A stretch of 64,000 bases of DNA from Cliona cf. orientalis. Taxonomy: Eukaryota; Porifera; Demospongiae; Clionaida; Clionaidae. A program made the translations under genes and the position numbers. Each line of letters starts with the position of its first letter. Positions within the stretch are counted from its first letter, which is position 1. The notes under the pieces are model-generated. The model saw only the letters and a program-made list of their open reading frames with translations, did no database searches and was not told the DNA's origin. Positions 11,601-22,194 of the stretch are shown here, one piece after another. The stretch is from the NCBI GenBank assembly GCA_963930775.1, contig OZ005691.1, positions 868,001-932,000 on the forward strand, given 5' to 3'.

Positions 11601-14043
11601 TAATACCAGTGAAAATATCCCGATCTACGGTATTCTCTCTCTATTCTTACCAGTGGAATATCTTCATCATCAACAGCTGCCGCACTAGTCTTCTCTTCAA
11701 CTTTGACCTTCTTCGCAACTGGCTTTGATTCTGTCTTCACCTTGGCAACAGGGGGTGTGGCTGATATGGGCGGAGCAGGGGTGGAGCTTCCAGCTCCTGT
11801 AAGACTCTTCAGTTGAGCCTATATACAACACGACAATATCCATATACATGCACAATAAGATAAGCACAATGAAGCTTAATTACTATATAATAATAGTAAA
11901 CAGTCTGTATGTTAATCTTGAGTCAAACAATACTTGCTGCCGTATAGTGGATAACATTGGTAAGCATTTAATTTGGCAAAGTAGCTACCTCTCCATTGGT
12001 ATTGCCTATTGTTCACTGTTCTGTCTATCCTACTTTCAGAAACATAATATTATTATTATGATATTGTAAGTATATTGTTAAACCCTGAAAAGATACAACC
12101 CACACAGCTGGCAACATGAAAATGGTCGTAAGATCTTAAGAATTGGTGGTATGTCATATGTACGTACAGCGCACACACACATGGAACATATTGACGACAG
12201 CAGGGTGGATGCAGAGACAGCTATATGGCTAGCTTACCAATGGAAAGTCATCTTCGCTGTCTGACTCGGAGATCATTGGCTTCTTAGGCTGAAAGAGAGA
12301 GTTGCAAATTTAATACATAAGTAACAAATTATGCAACAAATTTGTACCCTCATTTAAGGGGAACTGATTATCAGCACGGCTAGACAATAATACATTTCAA
12401 TAGAACGCATACTAATGCAGCACATGTACACGTACATGTATTACGATCATGTTATTAACTATTACAGATGTGAGTGTGTGGGTTTGATCCCCACTCAAGT
12501 CCTGAGATTTCTTTTCTCGGAAAGAAAATCTTGGGACTTGTATACAAGTGCTATAGGAATGCAACTATTGCATAGATTCTTGCGCACCTTGGGAGGAGAA
12601 GGCTGCTCTTTCTTGACGGCCATTGTCTTCTCGTTCTTTACACTGACCGACTTTTCGTTGTGATGCTTCTTATGCTTATGTTTCTTGACCTTGCCACTGT
12701 TGGAGGGGAAAGAGAGAGAGAAGTGGGGAGAGGGAGAGAGAGAGAGACAGAGAGAGAGAGAGGGTAGTCAAAAATCCGACTCTTATCAGCCCAGGAAACC
12801 ACAATGATCACATAGTCTTCACCACACTACCCACGACCGGAAGTGATTCAGTTAACCTCTCACCTCAAGACCTCAAACAACAAACAAAAAGACGTCTCAC
12901 AGACAAAGCTACTACACAAGTACATACGTAGCTATGCAGCTAAACTGACAAACAACTTACTCTGTGTGATGGTGATGCTTCTGCTTCTTAGGAGGAGAGC
13001 CTAAGTGAGTGTGCATTGAGAGAGAGAAAGGGAAGGGGGGAGAGAGAGAGAGAGGGAGAGAGAGAGAGAAGGAGAGAGAAGGGGAGAGAGAGAGAGAGGG
13101 AGGGAGAGAGAGAGGGTGAATAGTAATTTAGGCATCACTGCATCAACATGGTTACGACACAGATCAAGTAATGGACTTTCAATGTTCAAATTCTCAACAA
13201 TGTCATAATAATGTTAAAAGCCATACATAGACCACTACAAGTTATGTTATAGGCTAAGTACTGTTTATACACATGCACACATCTGCTGCACTGACACATG
13301 TACGCTGGTATGTGTATACATGTACACATAGCTACAAATATGTATAGTACGTGTCGCCAGTTATAAGATGAATTGCAAAGAATGTACTACTACACATACA
13401 AATATACGTACTCATGAATAATAATATTATAGACATAACGAAAGCAATAATAATAATATGTGTATACTTAATACCCTGTCGGCCCAATAAGTCTCAAGTG
13501 TAGGAGATCCAAAGCTTAGATGTGGCTACGGGCTATTCCCTCCTGTCCCACCTTGATGAATATTTTTAATGTGGAGAGGACACTAGACGGCTGTTATTGT
13601 ACCCTCAAATCAGATTATATATATATATAGCCATTTCTTAATTGTACCCCCCTCCAAATTTTTATCCTGTAGACATCTACTACAAGCTCATAAAATAAAA
13701 TATTAAACTACATAGCTATTAAAAAGGCCATGCATCACGCCAAGAGTAGATAAGGATTACTCTTGGTTCCACGTCTTTTCACGGTTTCCTGGCATACACG
13801 TGTTTAATACCTGTGAACTCAGCTGAGGGCGGGAGGTGAGAGGGCTTGGAATTCACAGCCTACGGAGAAAAAAAAAGGTATTTCAATTTTTTAACGCTTT
13901 GCGACACAATCATCACAAAATCTGGTGACGATACTACACAACACATACATGGAGAAGCGAAAGAGTATATTATACACCATCACGTATTAAAAGTACGAAA
14001 ATCACCACGACAGTGATCCACTTACATGCTTGTTGGAATCCAT
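5681..14043 (-). CDS. TOP1: DNA topoisomerase I (type IB), 19 exons
   Basis: Relaxes supercoiled DNA in the nucleus by transient 3'-phosphotyrosine nicking. Exons from the 5' end: 14026-14043, 13811-13859, 12961-13000, 12588-12696, 12238-12288, 11651-11818, 11175-11387, 10143-10427, 9770-9952, 9320-9589, 9196-9236, 8884-8947, 8694-8774, 8305-8533, 7627-7796, 7220-7334, 6843-7065, 6447-6525, 5681-5854. Phases close and give about 853 residues, against 765 in human. The N-terminal third is Lys/His/Ser-rich and low-complexity, as in the family. The core starts near [20 protein letters not shown]. All five active-site positions known from human TOP1 are present: Arg in LALRAGNE, Lys in [12 protein letters not shown], Arg in VFRTYNAS, His in CNHQRAAP and the nucleophile Tyr in SKLNYLDPR. 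The Asn before that Tyr, linked to camptothecin binding, is also kept. The coiled linker (ends [14 protein letters not shown]) and C-terminus ([10 protein letters not shown]) match. Introns carry several MITEs. Confidence 0.96.
6190..6398. mobile_element. MITE-like element with TIRs (GCGGGAAA ends)
   Basis: TAGCGGGAAACTTTCGAGGG at the left is inverted at the right as CCCTCAAAAATTTCCCGCTA. The interior repeats related AGGGAGAAAA/TTTTCTCC blocks in both directions. It is about 210 bp, in the last TOP1 intron, with no coding capacity. The left end, TACTGTA, resembles a degenerate form of the TACCGTA end shared by other elements here. Confidence 0.75.
6597..6812. mobile_element. MITE, family 1 (TATAGCCGGAAA ends), copy 1
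   Basis: About 215 bp with terminal inverted repeats (ACTGTATAGCCAGAAATATT... to ...AATTTCCCGGCTATACGATA) and internal inverted TTAAATTTGGCGG/CCGCCAAATTTAA blocks. It belongs to a family with four more copies at 25661, 27629, 37159 and 37739. It lies in a TOP1 intron. Confidence 0.85.
8118..8280. mobile_element. MITE, family 2 (TACCGTGTTTATGC ends), copy 1
   Basis: TACCGTGTTTATGCTAATAA at the left is matched by inverted ATTGGCATAAACACGGTA at the right, 163 bp in all, including an internal GACGACCTTTACC block. Its right end is about 20 bp from the splice donor of TOP1 exon 14 on the minus strand. Confidence 0.85.
10491..10668. mobile_element. MITE, family 2, diverged copy 2
   Basis: Shares AAGCTAATAAAACGCGTGAT, TTCTAGGATTTTTCATAG and TGACCTTTACCAGAAAAT with the element at 8118, and ends in ACAAATACGGTA. 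The left terminus is degenerate (ATCGTATTTA). It is in a TOP1 intron. Confidence 0.8.
10679..11151. mobile_element. MITE, family 4 (TACCGTAGGATTGG ends), about 473 bp
   Basis: Near-perfect TIRs: TACCGTAGGATTGGTATGTT at the left and AACATACCAATCCTACGGTA at the right, extending further as ATGCGG/CCGCAT. Subterminal CGCATAAT-type repeats occur in both arms. The interior is unusually GC-rich (CGGCGGCCGGCCGAGGCGCG). No protein is encoded. It is in a TOP1 intron. Confidence 0.88.
11446..11632. mobile_element. MITE, family 3 (TACCGTAGATCG ends), copy 1
   Basis: TACCGTAGATCGCGAAATTT at the left is inverted at the right as AAATATCCCGATCTACGGTA. The interior has inverted ACGAAAATT blocks. It is 187 bp. 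Related copies are at 28702 and 29179. Confidence 0.85.
12709..13115. repeat. Two GA-rich microsatellites flanking a TOP1 exon
   Basis: Runs of (GA)n with GGGA interruptions lie at about 12709-12763 and 13017-13115. On the TOP1 strand they read as CT-rich tracts upstream of splice acceptors. The small exon 12961-13000 is between them. Confidence 0.8.
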
Positions 14044-14816
14044 GATGCTATCTCACTCTTCACAGAAAACGGAATTCAGCGACGGAAGATGATTGGGTAT
14101 TGGTGTAAGAAATTCACTGCATACCATACCATATCACGTATTAACTTCATTATAAGTATGGTGACTTATTATTGATGCAACATTGACAATACAGTGAATA
14201 CTGGCCAACAAAGACATGCACAAAGAACCCAGGGGAACGACCCGACATTCAATAGGAAACTATACAGTATTTGTACTGGAATATTACGGATGAGATCACT
14301 TATATTGAGGGTATGTACATTGGGTACCGTAACAAACGAGTATGGAATGCGTCATAAGCTGTTTTTGGCCCCAGGGAAAGTATAGGATGGTGGCCCTGGC
14401 TAGGCCGGAGGGCCGCCATTTACACGCCACCAGGGGCGCTCACTCGCCCGTCTCCCCGTTTAGTACACTCCGCTTACCTCTACGGGGGTAGGCGGATAGT
14501 CGGTAGAAATGGTCGGTCGAAAAATTGACAAAGTGTCCAACCTCCGCCAGAGACTAAGTCCAAAGAAGCTGTCAGAGACTAAGTCCCCACTCAGCGTACA
14601 CGGTCAAAGTTGTGTGTTGTGTGAAGACAAACAGCCCGTGGCCGGAAATTGACTAAGTACCGCAAACAAGGCAATGCGCATGCGCAGAAAAACCACAATG
14701 ACGTATTGTTTATTCTGTAGTTAGCATAGTATAGTTACCGAGTCGAGTATTGCATGGCAAATTGCAGGTCATCATCATAGTCTCTAGAGAGATTATACAT
14801 TTTCATTAGATCTACT
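14044..14816. other. Spacer between NDUFAF6 3' end and TOP1 5' end
   Basis: It should contain the TOP1 promoter and 5' UTR, since the first TOP1 exon ends at 14043. A repeated CAGAGACTAAGTCC block occurs near 14550 and 14575, and a GCGCATGCGC palindrome near 14675. No supported coding frame is seen. Confidence 0.5.
14709..14714 (-). promoter_or_regulatory. Polyadenylation signal AATAAA (minus strand)
   Basis: TTTATT on the plus strand reads AATAAA on the minus strand, about 100 bp past the NDUFAF6 stop codon. This is a good position for its 3' end. Confidence 0.5.
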
Positions 14817-16474
14817 CTAAAATCTTCTACGTAATGTCCTCCATAACAGAGAGAAAGGCAGCAGAGGAGTTCTTGTGGACAGACTAGCAGCAAAAGGATC
14901 AAAATCAGCTAGCTGTATTTGCTTCAGGAACTTCTCACACACAACCTGTGACAGAAAAAGAGTAGGCTAAAATTAAAAAAATTCAATTGTAGGTTTTCAA
15001 GCTCACTGCTGGTAGTAATGCTTTCCTGCCATCTGTGGGAATACTGTTCTTCAATGCACGAGCCTATAACAACAAAAATGGCACTTTCTTGTGGGGTCAA
15101 CAATCAGAAAAAATTTTGACTTACCTTATTTAAATGAGTGTGCGCCAAGCTTGCAAAGTCATAAGTGGCGTCTTTCACGGCTTGGGACACATTTCCTCTA
15201 ATGAAGTCTTCTTGCGATGCACCATGCTTACAGATTTACAAAAATAGTATTACGAGTTGAACAATAATAATTATTATTACAGGGTGTACCCTTGTAATGA
15301 TGTCCATGGGTAGTAGCACCTGTCTCCTTGACCTGTGGTAGGCTGTTGCTCGCAAGAGAGTTACGATACCCTCGGCTTTGCCAACATGGCTGGCAGCATG
15401 ATCAGCGTTGACATCTCTTATGCCTGGTGGACGAAGAAAAAGTGAAAGAGAGAAGAGGAAGTCAGGGCCAATAGGGAGGAATGGTCATTTGGAAAGAGAG
15501 AGAGAGGGGGAGGGGGGGGGGCATAAGCATACCTAATGCTTCTAAAGTGAGGTAGAGCAGGGCAGAAAATGTGTTCTCAGCATAAGTTTCTGCATCTTGT
15601 GTGGTGAGATTAACGGTGCTCTTCAAATTTTTCTCCTGAAATACAAAAGAAGAACATGTGAAAATGTTAAATTTTGTGGGTGTGTGATAAAACTTAATGC
15701 GCTCTCATCTTACCCTAGCATCCAGAATCCTTAACAGCCACTGTTTTGTCAACTTGTGCTGCTTGACAGCCTATAATTATATAGGGTCACGGAAAAGGAA
15801 ATAGGTTTAGAATGTACAAGGAGTATACTAACGTTTCCGAGTGCAAGTGCTACAGGTTTCTGAGGTGGATTACCCTATGAGAGAGAGACAGAGTTGCTTA
15901 ATGACACACAATATTATCAAGAGTAAATACTCTCGATAATAATATTATTATACTCTTGATATTGTGTAGCTATGAATTGCAACACCTTGTAGATGCTATC
16001 AATTGTATCCCTCCAAAACTGCAGCCTCATCTGACCAATGTGACTCTCTGTCACCACATCACGAATCTACATCGTGTCAACAACACCAATCATGTACGTA
16101 TACGCTGAACCATAGACCATACAAATCCACATTAATAATATCATAGTTAACGAACTTGAGCCACTTCTACGTTGAATGCCCTGATTGCGAACACAGCTGG
16201 CTGCACGGACTTGGGAAGGAGAAGGCTGCACAGGTAGTGGTCATAATCATTCTTCCTACAAAATTTGATACGTACAATATCGTGGACGTTACCAAAATTT
16301 TTTTAGTTTCATCATATTAAATTTATGAAGAATTGCTGACCTCACCAAATCAAGGCAGTATCTAAATGCTGCTTGGTTAGATGCACTAGACTGAGGGGCT
16401 GAAGAAGATGAGGTGATCCTTCTTCTTGAAAGGTACCTGCTTATATAGGGCGCTCCAGCCCGCCATGATTTCAT
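14817..16474 (-). CDS. NDUFAF6: NDUFAF6-like squalene/phytoene-synthase-fold complex I assembly factor
   Basis: In other animals this protein is a mitochondrial factor needed for early assembly of respiratory complex I. It has a squalene/phytoene synthase fold but no known prenyl-synthase role. Ten exons from the 5' end: 16341-16474, 16156-16255, 15986-16066, 15833-15874, 15714-15770, 15533-15635, 15290-15423, 15125-15226, 15007-15063, 14817-14945. Phases close and give about 312 residues, close to the human 333. Recognisable blocks: [80 protein letters not shown] and [17 protein letters not shown]. The proposed N-terminus is rich in Arg and Ser with no acidic residue ([19 protein letters not shown]), which fits a mitochondrial targeting sequence. 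A start further upstream is not excluded. ATMIN follows closely on the same strand upstream. Confidence 0.93.
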
Positions 16475-16620
16475 GGTGCAGCTGAAGAGCCAAGTCCTCC
16501 CTTGATGTGTCGACCCTTACCATAAAAGGGGTGACGACCTTTACCATGCACATTGAATTTATGTCAATCAAACACAATGTCACAAAATCACCACAATGTC
16601 ATAATATACAGTACACTGAA

Positions 16621-18620
16621 CTAGTCTTGTGTTTGTGAACTTTGATCCTGATGTTCAGCTGGCAACTTGAGGCCAAACGAAGTCTGTACTCCAAAATCCA
16701 GATATTCAATTCCAGCTAATTCCGATTCCAGAGTCTGCGTTCCAAAATCCATGCATTCTGGAGGCAGAATGTTCTGCAGGGTGTCCGACGACAACTCACT
16801 GACTAAATCCGACAACTCCTTATCACTAATGGTAGTCTGAGTCCCGAAATCACTAACACCACTACTATTGGAACAAGTCAGTGGAAGGTCGAGCGAGGTC
16901 TGTGTGCCGAATTCAACTGCGGCACTGCTACCAAGTCCATCTTGAGAAAACTCACAGCACTGACGATGTTGAAGATGGTGACAGTGCTCATCAGTATTAC
17001 TACTACTACCAGTAGTAGCTGAGCTATACGTACATGTACAGCTGTCCTGGCAATGACCTCGAGGGATGGTGGATAAATTATTTGTAGTCAGTGAAGATGG
17101 AGGAGGTGGGGAAAACTGAGGGAAGGCACTGGTTTGAAAGAGGTGGCGTACGTGTAGGCCTAGGCTTGAAGTTTGTGTGCCTAATTCGTTCGTCGAAAGA
17201 GGAATGGTCTGAATCGCTTGCGATTGAGAAGATGATGAATTGTTACTCAAAGCTGTGCCGAGTTGAGAAGGTCCTCCACCAGAATGCTGAATGAAGCTAG
17301 AAGGCGAAGTAAGATTGTCAAAGTTCAAGCTGCTCGATACTCTACCGATGTCTTCTTCACATGTTTGCGTGGCTAGATCGTTGAAAGAAAAGTTACTCAG
17401 TACCTCACCAAAATCTTTGTCAGTCGTCTGTGTAGCTAGGTCGCAGAAAGAGAATGGATTCATTGATGCATCGTGCTGCACTCCCATGGTAGCAGTGGAG
17501 AGGGGATCTGTCTGAGTGGCCAGCTCACTGAGATGGGAAGAAGAGACGAGCTCGAAGGAGTGGGCCTCAGTCTGAGTAGCAAAGTCACTCAGTTCAAGAT
17601 TCAACGGGTGATTCTCTTTACTAGTAGTGATATGACAGAGGGTAGTAGCTATAGGAGGAGGGGGAGGAGTAGTGCCTACTGATGCGTTCGATTTTTCTGA
17701 CGAAGTCATCGTCTGAGCAGTGTTGTCATGGTGACTGCGTACCGATAAATAGGATTCGTTAGTCTGAGAAGCAGAGGAAGTCCCTTCAATCAAACTCTTG
17801 AGCATCAATTCAACTTGAACCGCCATATTATGAGTCTGCGGGGTTGACTTGGTTTGATTTCTAGTAGTCAGAGTAGTTTGAGCAGTTGTTGAAATACGCT
17901 TGGGTGGCATTTGCACAACATTCTTAATAATAACCGTTGGAGGTCTTAAGATCACACTATCAGACTTTCTGGAGCTTTTCTGCTTCGATTTTGGCTTAGA
18001 GCCGACCGGAAGGACATGTTTCTTTCTCATTGCATGCTTGTAGTGTGCATTTCTGGTCTTAAATTTCTCCCCACAAGTTTCGCAGGAGAATACTTGTCCA
18101 CACTCGGCTTCGTGACGGTTGCATACATCTCTCAGGCCAAACTTTTTACCACATTTTTGACAGCTGTACTCTTTGCTCCCATGGACCGTATGATAATGCT
18201 GTAGGGAGAGGTCATCCACTTATTAGATATTGAGGGTATTAAAACATGAAATGGGCAAGTACGAATAATTTTGCGACTGTCATACGTACACACCTGTTTT
18301 AGTTGACCAAGTCTGGGGAAAGGTTGACCGTTCACTTTGCTCCTGGGACAGCCCTCCACTGGGCAGTAGTAGACACAGTCACGTGATAAACTCCCTCCTT
18401 CAGGCCCACCAGCAGAACCAGTCAACTTCTCTCCGTGATGGTGCCTGGCTATGTGCATCTGAAGTTGAGAGGAGACTTGGAACACCTTATCACATCCTTC
18501 TGACGGGCACACGTAGTCCCCATGTTCGACTTGTAGCTCTTCTCTGGTAGGGCAGACGATTTTTTGAGGGTTTATGACCTGGAGAAGCACTGTGGAGTTG
18601 CCAGAGGTAACCCCTGCCAT
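16621..18620 (-). CDS. ATMIN: ATMIN/ASCIZ-like zinc-finger protein with TQT (LC8-binding) motif array
   Basis: ATMIN in vertebrates is a nuclear zinc-finger factor that activates the dynein light chain LC8 gene and is itself bound by LC8 through many TQT motifs. Two exons: 18294-18620 and 16621-18198, about 634 residues. The N-terminus has C2H2-like fingers: YVCPSEGCDKVF...HIARHH, YYCPVEGC...HYHTVH, YSCQKCGKKFG...RHEAECG and FSCETCGEKFK...HAMRKKH. The remaining 450 residues are Ser/Thr/Gln-rich and disordered. They contain eight clear TQT motifs (ATQTE, ATQTD, ATQTT, ATQTC, GTQTS twice, GTQTT, GTQTL) plus variants (GVQTS, AIQTI, SSQTQ). Finger spacing and the motif array together support ATMIN rather than a generic zinc-finger protein. 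The start is the first ATG of the open exon. The gene is head-to-head with the gene at 18875. Confidence 0.88.
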
Positions 18621-18874
18621 TCCACATGACTCCGCCCAAGGTCAAAGTCCACGCTAGTAAACATTGCTGAGGTGGCACAAATTCGTGCAAAGCCAAGAAG
18701 CTTACCGAAAGCAAGTCTAGGTAGTGCTGTCGCACCTGCAATCGCTAATAGTGCTGCACAGTAGGGTACCAACGCGAAAGGTTAACTCATTATCGCCACC
18801 CTTGTTGTCACATAGAGTCTGTTAAAAAGTAGGCGTGGCTCCTCTCGCTTCAGTCACAGTCTGTACCTAGCTAC
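18621..18874. promoter_or_regulatory. Shared divergent promoter region, ATMIN and the 18875 gene
   Basis: Only 254 bp separate two start codons reading away from each other, so both 5' UTRs and both promoters must fit here or overlap the genes. No TATA box is obvious. Confidence 0.5.
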
Positions 18875-20155
18875 ATGGATGACACGAGCGAGGAGGAGGC
18901 TCTTGGCTGCCTGATCCGTTGCAGTGATTCGTATTATAGCACTCTGCTTGCTGGACCAAGGCTAGTGAACAAGCTGACGCCGTCGAGATGGGAAAATGTG
19001 AGGCCCTCCGCTCTTTATGATCTGACATATCTACATACTGCAAACTCACAGCCGCAGAGAAGACGGACGAAGAGGAATTCCAGCAATCAGTACCCACTGG
19101 CTCGAGGTGCAGTCTCTTTACCTAACCTACGCAATACTAAAACAGTACCCTCTCACAAAGAATTTTCAGAAACGTACATGAGCGGGTATCTTGATGATAA
19201 TTTCTCATACGTGCATCCTGGTGGACTGAGTGAGAGATCTGGAGCCATAGACGAGCAAAAATTGCACAAAGAGAGCCCTATGCATCACTACAATGCAGAG
19301 CCTTTGAAGCAGAGACAGACCAGCCAAAGCGTCTCAACACACACCTTAACACTGGATTCGGTGTTAGCCAGTAGGCTGTACGCTGCACAGATGGATTCTC
19401 GAACTCGCAATGAGATTTCAAAAATTGTTGCAATGCAGCTTAGGTCAGATGTGCTAGCAGAACAACTCTTTGTGGAGAGCAGGTTACGTAGTCTCGATCT
19501 CAATGCCTTCCCCTTATTAGGAATGGGAAATAGCGGTAGCTTGGAGTCTGCAAGAGGAAAGAGTTTAAGTATCAGTGCCCCTCCAATGATTAATAGTTCG
19601 TCACATAATAATATACAGGCTCAAAAGCAGCAGCAGTCTCATAAGAAAAGAGAGAAGAGACAGAGAAAGCAACAAGAATCCAAATTTCCACCACCTCTGG
19701 ATTGGTGTCCGATAAGCATCCAAGAAACTGCTGATAGTAGCCCACAACACCAGAGAACTGCAGTTGAAGCTTCAATGCATAATCACCGTCATAAGATTAT
19801 GAGATTTGGCAGTTTAAGAGGTAATGGTCTAATGGGATACAGTTCAGGGGCTGGATCTGGCTCGATAGCTCCAAAGCAGTCAGCAAACTTAGAGCCACAA
19901 AAAGTCGGTGAAAGAAGAAAGAAAAGAAGATCTGTGCGGACTTATTTTGGGCAGGAAGAATTCGCTCTGGAGAGTAGCATACCCAAGAATGAGATGGATC
20001 ATGGTAAACATGGTGGAATACCTGTTGTCGTACCAGTGCTTGACCAGGGGCCTGTCACAAGGACTAAGCAAGTTGACAAGTTGACAACACTGCATCGGTT
20101 ACCATCAAAATTCTCACCAAATAGCTCATTAAATTTTGCCAATACTATTTCATGA
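18875..20155 (+). CDS. Uncharacterised basic protein, paralogue 1 (intronless)
   Basis: A single uninterrupted frame of 426 codons starting at an ATG (MDDTSEEEALGCLIRCSDSY). I do not recognise the family. Its neighbour at 20637 is clearly a paralogue. Shared blocks in the same order are W-E-x-V-R-P-x-A-x-YDLT (residues about 35-50), a run of Arg/Lys before SNNQ-type sequence, VSLPNL, a YMSGYLDDNFSYV block followed by GGLSERS (about 105-125), and RLRSLDLNA. The rest is low-complexity, rich in Ser, Gln, Lys and Arg (QKQQQSHKKREKRQRKQQ), with no signal peptide or membrane segment. This suggests a soluble, largely disordered cytoplasmic or nuclear protein. Conservation between paralogues in blocks separated by divergent linkers supports a real gene. 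Confidence 0.8.
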   Translation: MDDTSEEEALGCLIRCSDSYYSTLLAGPRLVNKLTPSRWENVRPSALYDLTYLHTANSQPQRRRTKRNSSNQYPLARGAVSLPNLRNTKTVPSHKEFSETYMSGYLDDNFSYVHPGGLSERSGAIDEQKLHKESPMHHYNAEPLKQRQTSQSVSTHTLTLDSVLASRLYAAQMDSRTRNEISKIVAMQLRSDVLAEQLFVESRLRSLDLNAFPLLGMGNSGSLESARGKSLSISAPPMINSSSHNNIQAQKQQQSHKKREKRQRKQQESKFPPPLDWCPISIQETADSSPQHQRTAVEASMHNHRHKIMRFGSLRGNGLMGYSSGAGSGSIAPKQSANLEPQKVGERRKKRRSVRTYFGQEEFALESSIPKNEMDHGKHGGIPVVVPVLDQGPVTRTKQVDKLTTLHRLPSKFSPNSSLNFANTIS

Positions 20156-20636
20156 TTTTTCTGAACTCACATTGCAAATTAATATCACACTATCACACAT
20201 CATCACTTGGGGGGGGGGGGGGGGGTGGATCATGACTACCATTGTTTATAATCAGCCATAATGATAATATTATTATTATACAGTGGAAAAGGGATAGAGG
20301 ATATGGCAAGGAAATCCCTGTTATTAAAATTTGGATTCATCACCCATAGACTACCACTTGGCTCCCCTCTGTCTGAGGTTAGGGGTCGAATAAACATTAC
20401 ATCAGCTGGAAGTTGAAATTCATCACCAGATGGAGTCATGGTCTCGACCATGTTTATCAGCTAACACAACTGTGATTATTGTAGTTGCTATAGAAAAGGT
20501 CCACTAGCAGTTCAGCGTGTGAAAAGAGCATGCATGCACACATAATATATACATCACTAGAAAAATTATAAACAGCTGCACATCATTAGAGTAGCTACAT
20601 AGCTAATATTAATAGCTAGTTGTTGACAGTAATATT
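20156..20636. other. Spacer between the two intronless paralogues
   Basis: 480 bp holding a G homopolymer of about 17 bases near 20210-20226 and otherwise AT-rich sequence. No coding signal is seen. It must hold the 3' UTR of the first paralogue and the promoter of the second. Confidence 0.5.
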
Positions 20637-21881
20637 ATGGATAGTGTGCCTGATCCTATAGACTGCCTGCTATCGTGCAGTGGCTCACCTTACACTGAGT
20701 CTGATATTCTCCCTGGACCTCCCCATACTTCAAGAAGAGGAATGCTAGCAATAACTGGATGGGAGAGAGTGAGGCCCAATGCTGTGTATGACCTCACAGC
20801 CACTGCCTCTCAGGAGCCAAGGAGACGTAAAAGACAATCCAATAATCAAGATTTACTTCGAGATGTGGTCTCCATGCCAAACCTATGTACCAAAGCTGAT
20901 TTTGAGACTCAGAAATGGTCATACATGAGTGGACAGATTGATGAAGATTTCTCCTATGTGTACACTGGAGGACTGAGCGAGAGAAGTTGCAAAGCAAACC
21001 CCGATAATGAGTATAAAAAGTCGTCTCATGATTCCCAAAGGACCAGTGTTTCTATGTGCAATCTAATCTTAGATCCAGCCTCTCTATTCAGCACCAGACA
21101 TTCAGCGTATTATATTGAACCAATGACTCAGTGTAAAGAAATTTCAAAAATGCAGCTCAAATCAGAGCATCTTCAAGTTGAAAATAGGCTTCAAAACGTT
21201 GATCTCAACGCTCGTCCACATTTACAAAAGGCTAATGTACAGTCATCAGGGAGAGAGAAAAGTGATATAGAGGGCACTGATGCTGCTTCATTAGCACATG
21301 CAAAGTCATCTCAAACTCGCAAACTGAGGCGACAGAGAAGACCACAACCAAATATATGGCGTCCACCACCTCCCAATGAAGAACCTCATCACCAATTATT
21401 ATTGCCTGTAGATATTTCATCCGATACTAGACCACAAGCTAATAAGAGCTCAACTAAACACCCTAATAGCATTGTGACTGTAAACGGTACAACGAGACTG
21501 CACAATCAGTTTGGATATGGTTCATTTCATCATATGCATGCAGGAATACCAGGCAAACAACTGACACACAGTGTACAAGTTCCCTTAAGAAGTGGCAAGA
21601 AGAGCAATATAAATCTCAAAGAGAAACAGAAAACAACTTATCATATAATTTTTGATCAAAAGCATACTCGGGGAAATAGCATGCCTCCTAAGAGTCAAGC
21701 TCAAGTTCGGCAAGAAACTACTCAAACAACAATACCAGTTTTTATTCCATCAATCAAACAAGCTAAAGAGCAGGCAATGATACCAAAACGATTCAGCAAA
21801 TTAACAGTATTACAATTATTACCTTCAACAACAGACATGATCACTGACAAGCCACCAAAATTTAATTATTATGCTGAATAA
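20637..21881 (+). CDS. Uncharacterised basic protein, paralogue 2 (intronless)
   Basis: A 414-residue single-exon frame from ATG 20637 (MDSVPDPIDCLLSCSGSPY) to TAA 21881. It is the tandem partner of the 18875 gene: both carry a GWERVRPNAVYDLT-type block near residue 40-55, an Arg/Lys cluster, VSMPNL, YMSGQIDEDFSYVYTGGLSE around residue 100-120, and RLQNVDLNA. The C-terminal half is again low-complexity and basic, with a QTTIPVFIPS block that may match IPVVVPVLDQ in paralogue 1. No known domain is recognised. Sequence between the blocks has diverged heavily, so the duplication is not recent. Confidence 0.8.
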   Translation: MDSVPDPIDCLLSCSGSPYTESDILPGPPHTSRRGMLAITGWERVRPNAVYDLTATASQEPRRRKRQSNNQDLLRDVVSMPNLCTKADFETQKWSYMSGQIDEDFSYVYTGGLSERSCKANPDNEYKKSSHDSQRTSVSMCNLILDPASLFSTRHSAYYIEPMTQCKEISKMQLKSEHLQVENRLQNVDLNARPHLQKANVQSSGREKSDIEGTDAASLAHAKSSQTRKLRRQRRPQPNIWRPPPPNEEPHHQLLLPVDISSDTRPQANKSSTKHPNSIVTVNGTTRLHNQFGYGSFHHMHAGIPGKQLTHSVQVPLRSGKKSNINLKEKQKTTYHIIFDQKHTRGNSMPPKSQAQVRQETTQTTIPVFIPSIKQAKEQAMIPKRFSKLTVLQLLPSTTDMITDKPPKFNYYAE

Positions 21882-22194
21882 TAATATTATATAGCCACAA
21901 TACAGATATGATAATAATTATTAGATAGATAGATAGATTCTCTATGTTATGCATAATTATTATGCTTCAGGCCATATTCTGGCCTATGTGACAAAATACA
22001 TAATTAAATAATTTAATATCAAAGAATGATGTGGAACAAAATTAATAATAATGTTTGAAGGAAGGAGTGTAAATACATAAGAACAGATTGAGGGCAGGGG
22101 GAGGACTACATAACTTGAAAGTTTGATGAGGGAAAGGGGTGAAAAAACAAAAGCGATTTGCGAGTAGGACAGAGTCTAAATTATTGCTGATTCG
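21882..22194. other. Convergent spacer, no gene seen
   Basis: AT-rich, with a short GATA tract near 21925. It lies between the 3' ends of paralogue 2 and the minus-strand Fic gene and should hold both 3' UTRs. Confidence 0.5.

Noticed and set aside
16386..16583. Alternative minus-strand frame over NDUFAF6 exon 1 (MTLCLIDINSM start)
   Set aside because: It leaves the frame that continues into [13 protein letters not shown]; only the 16474 start joins the conserved exons in phase.
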